Source of the DNA: C00003060 sp964502635 | GTDB taxonomy: Bacteria; Desulfobacterota; Desulfobacteria; Desulfobacterales; C00003060 | DNA: 15,573 nucleotides | Direction: 5' to 3' | NCBI GenBank assembly: GCA_964502635.1 | Contig: CAZCXI010000071.1 | Span: 1 to 15,573, forward strand | In this document: piece by piece, positions 6,991-13,722 of the stretch | Numbering within the stretch: position 1 is the first letter of the stretch | Layout of the letters: each line of letters opens with the position of its first letter | Position numbers and translations under genes: made by a program | The notes under the pieces: generated by a model | Told to the model about the DNA's origin: nothing | Seen by the model: the letters and a program-made list of their open reading frames with translations, nothing else | The model's database searches: none

Positions 6991-7191
6991 GAGACCTTTG
7001 CATAACTCTTTGGAACGTTCATTGTGGGCTTTTTGGGGTACCCATCCGGCTGCAGTGAGCGGCCCACGAGAGTGGGCAAATCGTGAACTGTTTGAGGGCC
7101 TTAGGCCGAGTTTTCACGATTTAGCGAACAAAGCCGAAGATGGGTCAAAAAGCTCACAGAACCAAGTGAAAAGGGGTTGTGCAAAGGTCTC
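6991..7191. mobile_element. MITE-like structured repeat, copy 3
   Basis: This 201-bp copy has perfect terminal repeats GAGACCTTTG / CAAAGGTCTC and a 5-bp duplication GTAGA (6986-6990, 7192-7196). Stems: GTGGGCTTTTT (7024-7034) with AAAAAGCTCAC (7147-7157, one G:T); GCCCAC-gaga-GTGGGC (7062-7077); AAATCGTGAA (7078-7087) with TTCACGATTT (7113-7122). The stem bases differ from copy 1 but pairing is preserved. It lies downstream of the acetyltransferase operon and might end that transcript. Confidence 0.88.
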
Positions 7192-7414
7192 GTAGAATCT
7201 CTCGGCAACTTATTGCCAATGCTTGTTCACAGAAAATGAGCATCAGGGCTATGGTTGCATACAGCACTAGGTACGGACACCTTCGCCCGTGGCTGAGATA
7301 CTTTTCTGCCTCAGAACGGCTCTACATCTTTCCAGGTGTTCCGGAAACGCCTTGTCGGTGGCTGCGTAAATCTTTTCCATCGATTTTGACCCTAGCCTTG
7401 GGTCAGACGATGAC
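7192..7414. other. gene-poor stretch between repeat copy 3 and the GNAT gene
   Basis: A 37-residue minus-strand frame (MEKIYAATDKAFPEH...) and a longer plus-strand frame exist here, but neither has a convincing ribosome site or family signature. A 6-bp stem TGACCC/GGGTCA (7387-7405) follows the GNAT stop without a T-run. Confidence 0.35.
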
Positions 7415-7888
7415 TTAGACTTCCTTCACGAAGATCATCTTGTGATCACCCTGGCGATAAAAACCATCCAGAACACATACAACCCGGTAACCGTGTTTTT
7501 CGTAGAAGGATCTTGCGGCCTCGTAGCCGGTGGTCGACGAAGTGTCCACATAAATGCGTCTCGCCTTTTTCTTCACCACGAAGTCTTCCATATGTCCAAG
7601 GAGTTTTCCCCCGACCCCCTGCCTGGAAAACCGCTTTCCCACCGCAATCCAATAGAGGTCGTAACACCCATGTGTCATCGGAATGGGGCCAAAACAGATA
7701 TAGCCGGCCAATGAGCCAAGTTCGTCAACCGCACAGCGAACATAGTAATCCCGCCTTTCGGGATAGCTGAGCGCTTCATCCAGAAGTTCCAGCGCGACCC
7801 GGATCTCTTCTTTGTTGAAGGTGCCCATTTGCTCGACAATCCGACGAATCTTGGGCTTGTCTTCAGGTATGAGAGATCTGATGACCAT
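7415..7888 (-). CDS. GNAT-family N-acetyltransferase
   Basis: A 157-residue single-domain GNAT protein transferring an acyl group from acyl-CoA, most likely to an amine. The acetyl-CoA-binding motif is RQGVGGKLLGHMEDF (about residues 88-102), preceded by the strand LYWIAVGKRF. The C-terminal AARSFYEKHGYRV motif is typical. ATG 7888 has GGAAAGG just upstream and overlaps the 3' end of the preceding ligase gene by 26 bp, indicating translational coupling. It is the last gene of the aminomutase/ligase operon. It is much shorter than AblB beta-lysine acetyltransferases, so an equivalent role is possible but not shown. Its substrate is probably the amine product of the operon. Confidence 0.9.
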   Translation of the reverse strand: MVIRSLIPEDKPKIRRIVEQMGTFNKEEIRVALELLDEALSYPERRDYYVRCAVDELGSLAGYICFGPIPMTHGCYDLYWIAVGKRFSRQGVGGKLLGHMEDFVVKKKARRIYVDTSSTTGYEAARSFYEKHGYRVVCVLDGFYRQGDHKMIFVKEV

Positions 7889-8894
7889 GCCTTTCCGACC
7901 TTTGGATCATGAAATGGAGCAGAGAATTTACGAGATGAGAATATGTCATACCAGCCTTCTCAGCTGTTGCTGCAAACCCTGCATCGGGACTCAGACAAGG
8001 GTTGGCATTGACTTCGAGAACGTAAACCCTTTGTCGATCGTCTATCCTCATGTCAACGCGTCCATAATCCCTTAGCATAAAGAGGCCGAAACACCGCAGA
8101 GCCGTTCTTTCAAGGGTGCCTAGAAGGCTGTCAGGGAGTTCTTGCGGGAACCTTCTGGGGGTGTGATGGTATTCGAAGGACGCCCTGTCCCATTTGGCAC
8201 TGTAACCAACGATGCGGTGCAGGCCTGCCGGAAATTCAGAAAAATCGATTTCCGCTATGGGAAGAACCTCGGCGGACGGATAGCCAAAAAGGGAAACATT
8301 GAACTCCCTGCCTTCAATAAACTCTTCCACGACAAGGGCTCCGAACCGGTCAAATAAGTCGGATAGGGCATGTCTGAGTTCCTCTTCATTCTCAAAGATC
8401 GCCTCCTGGTCGATGCCGATGCTCGCATCTTGAAACCTGGGTTTGACAATGACCGGATAGTGCAACCCATTCGCATAAAAAGGCTCCGTCGCGTCATACA
8501 TCACGTACTTCGGGGTGGCGATCTTTGTCCCATCGAGGAGGCGTTTGGTCATGACCTTGTCGGTTGTCACCATGAGGGCCATAGACGGAGAGCCGGAAAA
8601 GGGGATTCCGAGGAGCTCTAACAGGGCTGCCGGATGTCCTGAAAATGTGGGGTCTTCGTCCACGGTCTCGCAGAGGTTGAAAACCATCTCGATGCTTCCC
8701 CTCTGAATAGCCTTGATAAAACGATTGACGTCTCTCGTGAAGGGAAGGCGTACCCACCTGTGGCCCAGTTCGTCTAAGACCCTCTCAACCGCCTCCACCT
8801 GCGCAAGGACATCGGCGGAGGCCTCCGAAAAGGCATAGGCGCCAGAAACCGGTTGGTTGTGAGCGATACCGATGACGCATCCTGGCTCACTCAT
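7863..8894 (-). CDS. ATP-grasp ligase, D-Ala-D-Ala-ligase-like (second of a tandem pair)
   Basis: About 343 residues with ATP-grasp architecture: an N-terminal Rossmann-like part, a central ATP-binding region (PVIVKPRFQDASIGI, VVEEFIEGREFNVSLFG) and C-terminal metal ligands (RVDMRIDD, VLEVNANPCLSP). Such enzymes join a carboxylate to an amine via an acyl phosphate, as in D-Ala-D-Ala or other dipeptide synthesis. Two divergent copies in a non-cell-wall context argue for a dedicated peptide ligase rather than Ddl. The start may be ATG 8894 or the adjacent GTG 8897, which directly follows the upstream stop, so the genes abut. The 3' end overlaps the GNAT start. Confidence 0.92.
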   Translation of the reverse strand: MSEPGCVIGIAHNQPVSGAYAFSEASADVLAQVEAVERVLDELGHRWVRLPFTRDVNRFIKAIQRGSIEMVFNLCETVDEDPTFSGHPAALLELLGIPFSGSPSMALMVTTDKVMTKRLLDGTKIATPKYVMYDATEPFYANGLHYPVIVKPRFQDASIGIDQEAIFENEEELRHALSDLFDRFGALVVEEFIEGREFNVSLFGYPSAEVLPIAEIDFSEFPAGLHRIVGYSAKWDRASFEYHHTPRRFPQELPDSLLGTLERTALRCFGLFMLRDYGRVDMRIDDRQRVYVLEVNANPCLSPDAGFAATAEKAGMTYSHLVNSLLHFMIQRSERHGHQISHT

Positions 8895-8897
8895 CAC

Positions 8898-9890
8898 TTA
8901 GGTGCCCTTTCCAACGGAACGACACCGTTCGATGGCCGAGGACATGATCGCGCCGATCAGTGTTCGATACCCCATGCCTGCCTGATGCGCGAGGATGCAT
9001 AGGTCAGAATGTTCAGGGTGAAGACCGGCCAGGGGGTTGATCTCCATGACATTTGGCGTGCCATTGTTGTCTGCTCGCAGATCGATCCTCCCTGCGTCCC
9101 GGCAGCCCAGGCCTCTCCAAGCGGCTAGCGCGACTTCCCGGGCCTTTTCGGCCATGGCATCCTGTGCCAGGCAATATTTCACCAGATCTTCACATTTTTC
9201 CTTGTTCCAATAGGAGTACACGCCGGCCTCCGCTTCGTTCTTCAGGATAACCTCCATGACACCGACTGCCTTCGCTGCTTTGCCCGTCCCTATGATTCCT
9301 ACCGTGAACTCCCGCCCGGGCAAAAAAGTCTCCACGAGTACGGGTTGATCGTACGCCTGCAGAAGTCTTCTGCAGATAGAGGCCAACTCGCCTTTGGTTG
9401 CAACCCTTGACGCGGCGTTGATGCCCTTGCCTGTGCCTTCGGCCACGGGTTTTGCAAAGAGAGGGAAGGGAAGATCTACCAGCTCCGTATCGGAAGCTTC
9501 CTCCACGACAAAAAAATCGGGCGTTGGAACGCCCATGCTTCGCATGACATGTTTGGTCAGGGCCTTGTGGAGAGTCAGCGCCAGCACGAGGGGACCTGAA
9601 AATGTGTAGGGAATGCCGTAGGCGTCCAGGATAGCAGGGACTTGTGCCTCCCGGCCGAAACCTCTCAGCCCTTCGGCGATGTTGAAAACCAAATCCCAGC
9701 GATCGCCTCCCACGAGCCGCGATATCAGATTGGAGACATTGCCTATGCGATCTGTCTGGAAACCCAGATCCTGTAAAGTCCGCTCAATGGCCTCAATGGT
9801 GTCCGAGCGATCAAACTCGGCGGTTTCTTCCTCGCTATATCCTTCCGCCAGGTAGTCTTCCCGAAGATCGTAAGTGATCCCCACGTTCAT
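8898..9890 (-). CDS. ATP-grasp ligase, D-Ala-D-Ala-ligase-like (first of a tandem pair)
   Basis: A 330-residue ATP-grasp protein. Visible motifs are the nucleotide-binding FAKPVAEGTGKGI (about 143-155), LVETFLPGREFTVGIIG and the metal-binding RIDLRAD...VMEINPLAGLHP near the C-terminus. The substrate loop differs from its tandem neighbour, so the two probably activate or accept different substrates. ATG 9890 follows the aminomutase stop by 14 bp, with AAGGGG upstream. Together with the aminomutase it suggests ligation of a beta-amino acid, an inference from context. Cell-wall Ddl is an alternative, less likely because of the partner genes. Confidence 0.92.
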   Translation of the reverse strand: MNVGITYDLREDYLAEGYSEEETAEFDRSDTIEAIERTLQDLGFQTDRIGNVSNLISRLVGGDRWDLVFNIAEGLRGFGREAQVPAILDAYGIPYTFSGPLVLALTLHKALTKHVMRSMGVPTPDFFVVEEASDTELVDLPFPLFAKPVAEGTGKGINAASRVATKGELASICRRLLQAYDQPVLVETFLPGREFTVGIIGTGKAAKAVGVMEVILKNEAEAGVYSYWNKEKCEDLVKYCLAQDAMAEKAREVALAAWRGLGCRDAGRIDLRADNNGTPNVMEINPLAGLHPEHSDLCILAHQAGMGYRTLIGAIMSSAIERCRSVGKGT

Positions 9891-9904
9891 ACGGCGTTAC
9901 CCCC

Positions 9905-11248
9905 TTACCGACAGGCATCTTGTCTTGCGTCGTCTTTCTGCCCAGTCTTCCGACCGCAGTCGGGGTAACGGTAAACGCGTCCCTCATAGTTGTTAAGCAA
10001 CACGTCATTGCCATCCCATCCGATGACGTAATCGGGAAGCAACGGAATCTTGCCGCCACCCCCCGGAGCGTCGATCACATAGGTGGGAACCGCATAGCCA
10101 CTGGTGTGCCCTCGCAATTCACGGATAATATCCAACCCTTTTTGAACCGGGGTGCGAAAATGGGCAGATCCCAAGATGGGATCGCATTGATAGAGGTAAT
10201 AAGGCCTGACGCGCATTTGGAGGAGGCCGTGGAACAATCGCCTCATCGTCTCTACTTCGTCGTTGACACCTGCCAGAAGAACCGTCTGGCTACCCAGGGG
10301 AATGCCGGCGTCTGCCAGGCGCTCACAAGCCCCACGCATCTCAGGGGTAAGCTCGTCTGGATGAGTGCAATGAATACTCATCCACAAAGGGTGATAGCGC
10401 CTCAGCATGCGAGTCAGGGACGACGTGATCCGTTGAGGCAATACAATAGGAACTTTCGTTCCGATGCGTATCAATTCCACATGCGGGATTTGCCGTAACT
10501 GAGATACAAGCCACTCCAGCCTTCCATCGGAAAGGGTCAGTGGGTCTCCACCGGACAGCAGCACGTCGCGGACCGTCGGTGTGGCTTCGATGTAGGCAAT
10601 TGCCCTCTGCCACTGGTTTCTGGAAAAACGAAGTTTGTTGCCACTACCGACCAGCCGCGATCGGGTGCAATAACGACAGTAGGTGGAACAAAAACCCGTC
10701 ACTAGAAAAAGGACGCGATCCGGATACCGGTGCACGACCCCGGGAACCGGGCTGTCCCCTTCTTCTCCCAAGGGGTCTTCCGCTTCACCCGCACAACGCA
10801 AGAGCTCTCCGGTGTCCGGAATAACAGTGCGACGCAGGGGCTGCAAGGGGTCATGTTCGTCAAGGAGGCTCATAAAGTAAGGAGTAATGGCGACTGGAAG
10901 TGAAGCAGAATCATGAATCATGGCGTTACGCTCGTTGGCGGACAGCCGGATGAAGCGTTCCAGTTCAACGAGATGGGTGATGCGGTGGCGCAGTTGCCAC
11001 CGCCAATCATTCCACTCAGCATCGGTCGCGTTTGGAAAGAATCGCCTGCGGAATGCAGGGATCCAAGGGCTATATGACAACCCTATCGTCTCATGAGCTC
11101 TTGGGATCGAAAGATGACCACGTTTTTTTGACTTGGGGTGATTTCCGTACTCTGGAGAGACGGCGAAGTTCTCGCCATGGGGTAGCCTGAGACCAGGCAA
11201 TATACTTGGAGGTTCTACCTCATCACTACAAACCATGTTCTTTTCCAT
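9905..11248 (-). CDS. kamA: lysine 2,3-aminomutase (radical SAM, PLP)
   Basis: This converts L-lysine to L-beta-lysine using SAM, a 4Fe-4S cluster and pyridoxal phosphate. The 447-residue product has the cluster motif CxxxCxxC (Cys187, Cys191, Cys194 in GFCSTYCRYCTRS), SAM-region LLSGGDPL, and the PLP lysine in DAPGGGGK (Lys400). The two acidic residues that recognise the lysine side chain are both present: Asp356 (YLYQCD) and Asp393 (VIDAPGG). Glutamate 2,3-aminomutases instead carry Lys and Asn there, so lysine is the likely substrate. The first ~65 residues are extra relative to the core. ATG 11248 has AGGAGG at 11260-11265. It leads a tight operon with two ATP-grasp ligases and a GNAT. 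Confidence 0.94.
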   Translation of the reverse strand: MEKNMVCSDEVEPPSILPGLRLPHGENFAVSPEYGNHPKSKKRGHLSIPRAHETIGLSYSPWIPAFRRRFFPNATDAEWNDWRWQLRHRITHLVELERFIRLSANERNAMIHDSASLPVAITPYFMSLLDEHDPLQPLRRTVIPDTGELLRCAGEAEDPLGEEGDSPVPGVVHRYPDRVLFLVTGFCSTYCRYCTRSRLVGSGNKLRFSRNQWQRAIAYIEATPTVRDVLLSGGDPLTLSDGRLEWLVSQLRQIPHVELIRIGTKVPIVLPQRITSSLTRMLRRYHPLWMSIHCTHPDELTPEMRGACERLADAGIPLGSQTVLLAGVNDEVETMRRLFHGLLQMRVRPYYLYQCDPILGSAHFRTPVQKGLDIIRELRGHTSGYAVPTYVIDAPGGGGKIPLLPDYVIGWDGNDVLLNNYEGRVYRYPDCGRKTGQKDDARQDACR

Positions 11249-11323
11249 TTATCTCACATCCTCCTGTTCTAGCCTGGCACATTGAGGCGCCAGCTTATTC
11301 CTACTCACAGTCTATTCTCCCTT

Positions 11324-11629
11324 CTATGTGATCGTCCCTTCGGAGTGTTCATCAAGGACTTGATACGCTGTGACTGTGACCACCTTTTTCCCCTCTGTTT
11401 CCTCTACAGTACCCATCACCAAGACCTTGACTCCCACCAGTTTCGCCACCTCGCCACCGAGTTCGGTGTTTGCCACCTCATAAATTTCTCCGTCATCAGC
11501 TACAATCTGCGCTTCTTCATTAACAGTGCCCTTTATCGTTACCTGGCCGGCCAATACATCTGTTGTCCAAAGAACAAATGCAGCGATCAGCCAGATACAA
11601 GTAGCGAGAAGAATCTTCCGCCTTTCCAT
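11324..11629 (-). CDS. small secreted beta-rich (OB-like) protein, paralogue 1
   Basis: A 101-residue protein starting MERRKILLATCIWLIAAFVL with an ALAG-type cleavage end (DVLAG). ATG 11629 is chosen because GGGAGGTGAT lies directly upstream; the frame extends to 11794 but that part has no coding character. The mature part, beginning GQVTIKGTVN, alternates short strands and turns (QIVADDGEIYEVA, LVGVKVLVMGTV, GKKVVTVTAYQVL), suggesting a small OB-like barrel in the periplasm or outside. It is clearly paralogous to the 12623-12979 protein. It sits 75 bp upstream of kamA; cotranscription is possible. Function unknown. Confidence 0.85.
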   Translation of the reverse strand: MERRKILLATCIWLIAAFVLWTTDVLAGQVTIKGTVNEEAQIVADDGEIYEVANTELGGEVAKLVGVKVLVMGTVEETEGKKVVTVTAYQVLDEHSEGTIT

Positions 11630-11976
11630 CCCATCACCTCCCATCAACAACCATTGCAGCCTGTGGAGGACTTTCACCTCCTGGATCCATGCCGTGTCTG
11701 GCGCACAGAACAGGGTTGGACCCCGCAGGGCCCAACCCCTCACAACGTTCTTTGCGCCGAAACCACCGATTAATAACCAGCAGATCGGCTTCAATTCGAC
11801 CCGCTGGTTAAGCGCTCAACAGGGTAAAGGAGAAGCCCAAGGGCCAGAAGCCCGCAGGTGGGAAATTTCTGGAGAACCGGCCCTTGGGACAGAAAGCCTC
11901 GAAACCAAGCAAACCCATCCATCCCTTTGGGATCTTACGACGGGTGTCGGTCTTCGAGGGCGACAGAGATAACCAG
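11630..11976. other. intergenic region with a strong hairpin
   Basis: No supported gene is present. GGGTTGG (11713-11719) pairs with CCAACCC (11732-11738), with a nested CCC/GGG stem around GCA, but no T-run follows on either strand. The sequence next to the 115-bp repeat (about 11925-11976) weakly resembles the sequence flanking the other repeat copy, so the mobile unit may extend further than 115 bp. Confidence 0.4.
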
Positions 11977-12091
11977 AGTGAAGCCTCCCCGCCCTCCCGG
12001 GCGGGGCTTCCCGGTAAGGAAGATTGCCATTTTTGTATAGCTCCCCTTGACCCCGCCCTTCCGGACGGGGCTTGCGGGGAGCAGGCCGGTC
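11977..12091 (-). repeat. 115-bp structured repeat, copy B (inverted)
   Basis: The reverse complement of 4799-4913 with two substitutions, both in the left-hand hairpin region. On the minus strand it carries the same terminal stem (CCCCGCCC-ggga-GGGCGGGG) and the segment TATACAAAAATGGCAATC between the two GC-rich hairpins. It lies immediately after 22 codons of a membrane-leader-like frame (12158-12092), which it appears to interrupt. Confidence 0.8.
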
Positions 12092-12158
12092 CAAAACGAT
12101 TTGCAATGAGAAAAATGATCAAAAACATTACCAACAAGAGCCCAGTTGGCCTTTTCAT
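12092..12158 (-). pseudogene. possible 5' remnant of a small secreted or lipoprotein gene
   Basis: ATG 12158 opens MKRPTGLLLVMFLIIFLIA, a textbook N-terminal hydrophobic leader, then runs into the 115-bp repeat at residue 22-23. The frame remains open to 11808 but the downstream product is Pro/Gly/Ser-rich and looks non-coding. It lies 26 bp after the preceding gene's stop, as a further operon member would. The ribosome site is weak, so this is tentative. Confidence 0.3.
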
Positions 12159-12184
12159 CCTTGCCGTCTTTTTTCATTTTCAAT

Positions 12185-12604
12185 TTATCGCACTGAAGCC
12201 CGGACTAAACTGATCTCCGTTGTGGCTATCCCTGTAATAGGGCATAGGGACCGGCTTTCGCTTCTATGCGGCCGATCGCAATGTGCTGCTCTTTTTGAGG
12301 GGTCCCAGGGCCTAAAATCGCTACGGACCAGGAAATAAGCAATAGAATGTTTGACAAGTTCAATCTCTAATATCAGTCTGCGCATCTCTTCAATAGCTTC
12401 TTCCATATCCAGTTCGTCACGTATGAAGACCTGCTCGTGGCGCTGGAGTTCCTCATTGAGGTGTTCAACGTGAATTCTCAATTCGGCAACGGCCTCTTCA
12501 GGGGACAACCTCGACAGATACTGAGACGGCTCAATGCTTGCGACGTTTACAATGCGCCGCCCTATCGCTCTTCCAAGCTCTTCGCTCTTCTCTGAGGAAG
12601 GCAA
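12185..12604 (-). CDS. hypothetical charged helical protein
   Basis: A 139-residue product whose middle (about residues 33-90) is strongly helical and coiled-coil-like (PEEAVAELRIHVEHLNEELQ, then MEEAIEEMRRLILEIELVKH). The C-terminal third is Arg/Ser-rich and less regular. The frame is closed upstream by the stop codon of the preceding gene 18 bp away, so it must start at TTG 12604 or later; no good ribosome site is visible and translational coupling is likely. There is no signal peptide, unlike its two operon neighbours. I do not recognise a family. Confidence 0.65.
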   Translation of the reverse strand: MPSSEKSEELGRAIGRRIVNVASIEPSQYLSRLSPEEAVAELRIHVEHLNEELQRHEQVFIRDELDMEEAIEEMRRLILEIELVKHSIAYFLVRSDFRPWDPSKRAAHCDRPHRSESRSLCPITGIATTEISLVRASVR

Positions 12605-12622
12605 AGAGGGCCCCGGCTCGGT

Positions 12623-12979
12623 TTAGTTGGACCATGCGGTCGTCTCAGGCTGCTCGTTGCCCTTCATCTTCCAGTTTGTTCTCCTGCCGGTGTATTCCTC
12701 AAGGACTCGATATCCAGTTACCGTGAGCACCTTTGCTCCGCCAATCTCATGAACGGTGCCGGTCACTGTCACTCTTGCGCCAACCAGATGCCCCAGTTCT
12801 CCACCGGTTTCCGTTATGGCTACTTCGTATACCCCTACTTCATCCGTTATGATTTGGCAGGTTCCATTGACCGTTCCCACGATCGTCACTTGTCCCGCGG
12901 AAACACTCAGCGACGATATGAAACAAACCATAAATAAAGCAAGGATCGTGATTTTAAAAAATTTCTTGGTCGATTTCAT
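12623..12979 (-). CDS. small secreted beta-rich (OB-like) protein, paralogue 2
   Basis: A 118-residue protein with a Sec signal peptide (MKSTKKFFKITILALFMVCF, cleavage near SVSAG). The mature domain follows the same pattern as the 11324-11629 product: AGQVTIVGTVN, a QIITDEVGVYEVA strand pair, LVGARVTVTGTV and KVLTVTGYRVLEEY. It then has a polar tail of about 18 residues that the paralogue lacks. It lies 49 bp downstream of the acidic secreted protein gene and 18 bp upstream of the coiled-coil gene, so it should belong to the operon of the 13493-13508 sigma-54 promoter. Likely periplasmic or extracellular; function unknown. Confidence 0.85.
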   Translation of the reverse strand: MKSTKKFFKITILALFMVCFISSLSVSAGQVTIVGTVNGTCQIITDEVGVYEVAITETGGELGHLVGARVTVTGTVHEIGGAKVLTVTGYRVLEEYTGRRTNWKMKGNEQPETTAWSN

Positions 12980-13028
12980 CTTGTCACTTTGCTACACCCC
13001 GCAGCAATGTAGATTGGGCTTTCTACCC

Positions 13029-13403
13029 TTACTCTTCGTCATCGTCATTGTTCGGGGTTGAGGGTTGACTCTCTTCGTCAGAGGGCCATTGCGGCGCAGA
13101 TTGCTCTAGATCAGAGGGGTTCTGGTGTTCTGGATCGGAGGGCGCCGTTTCGTATTCCGAGCCTTCTTCTTCTGGCTCCTCTCTGTATTGTTCTTCGTTC
13201 GGGCTCTCCTTATATTCCTCCTCACCCTCATCAGCCCAGACAACCGAGGCCCCATGCTCCGCAACAAACACGCTTTCCTCATGGAAAGTGGTCGTTTTTG
13301 TATCGGATGCTTCAGCGGCCCTTATCTTTTCCGAAAAAACGAACAGAAGTGATAACACCAAAACACAAAGACTCATGGCCAGAAACCTTTCGTTTGCTTT
13401 CAT
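13029..13403 (-). CDS. secreted, extremely acidic low-complexity protein
   Basis: A 124-residue protein with a clear signal peptide (MKANERFLAMSLCVLVLSLL, cleavage near IRAAEA). The mature region is dominated by Glu, Asp, Ser, Pro and Gln (EEEYKESPNEEQYREEPEEE and onward, ending NNDDDEE), so it is probably disordered, very low in pI, and suited to binding cations or coating a surface. ATG 13403 has a near-perfect ribosome site, AAGGAGG, at 13411-13417. It is the first gene after a sigma-54 promoter with a 78-nt leader, and leads the operon with the 12623 and 12185 genes. No enzyme motif is visible. Confidence 0.85.
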   Translation of the reverse strand: MKANERFLAMSLCVLVLSLLFVFSEKIRAAEASDTKTTTFHEESVFVAEHGASVVWADEGEEEYKESPNEEQYREEPEEEGSEYETAPSDPEHQNPSDLEQSAPQWPSDEESQPSTPNNDDDEE

Positions 13404-13492
13404 CTCCTTACCTCCTTCAACAATGTTGTGTGTGGTCTTAGGGGCAGATCCGTTGGAATTGACTCCATACGCCCCTGAATGTCTCTTTTGAC

Positions 13493-13508
13493 AGCAACGG
13501 TTATGCCA
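13493..13508 (-). promoter_or_regulatory. sigma-54 promoter, module 3 (secreted-protein operon)
   Basis: The minus strand reads TGGCATAACCGTTGCT, a strong match to both elements at correct spacing. The -12 C is at 13494, predicting a start near 13482. Confidence 0.9.
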
Positions 13509-13514
13509 TTTCTA

Positions 13515-13527
13515 TAACCTATTGAAA
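13515..13527 (-). promoter_or_regulatory. IHF-like site, module 3
   Basis: The minus strand reads TTTCAATAGGTTA, one base off consensus and only one base different from the module 2 site, again 7 bp upstream of the -24 element. Confidence 0.6.
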
Positions 13528-13563
13528 GAATTGGTATTTGTCTGATCAGAAGAATGACGAATG

Positions 13564-13711
13564 GGAACTGGTAATTCCGATCTTAGTGAAGGACCATGAG
13601 TCGGGCTGCTGAAAATGGTGGGGAGAGTAGTATAATGAACTGAAATGACGAAAGATTTACGAGTATGAACTTCAAGTTCTGGTTTTTTGATATTTCGGAA
13701 CCCAGAGTTCT
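13564..13711 (-). promoter_or_regulatory. three-site enhancer array, module 3
   Basis: Sites are GGAACTGGTAATTCC (13564-13578, centre 13571), TGAACTTCAAGTTCT (13666-13680, centre 13673) and GGAACCCAGAGTTCT (13697-13711, centre 13704). Offsets from site 1 are 102 and 133 bp, identical to module 2. The last site ends 12 bp from the activator gene's stop codon. Confidence 0.83.
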
Positions 13712-13722
13712 GAAAAAGTTGT

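Noticed and set aside
7179..7418. Plus-strand 79-residue frame between repeat copy 3 and the GNAT gene
   Set aside because: It begins inside the repeat terminus, has no ribosome site, and shows no family motif; it may be degraded sequence but nothing supports a gene.
10454..10467. GGAACTTTCGTTCC palindrome resembling an enhancer site
   Set aside because: It lies inside the lysine aminomutase coding region and has a 4-base centre rather than the 5-base centre of the enhancer sites, with no neighbouring sites at the required distances.
7415..11248. Standard AblA/AblB N-acetyl-beta-lysine osmolyte pathway
   Set aside because: The acetyltransferase is a 157-residue single GNAT domain, far shorter than AblB, and two ATP-grasp ligases are not part of that pathway; a related product remains possible.
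11630..11794. N-terminal extension of the small secreted protein (start at 11794)
   Set aside because: The strong ribosome site and signal peptide at 11629 define the start; the extension would bury the signal peptide and overlaps a hairpin.
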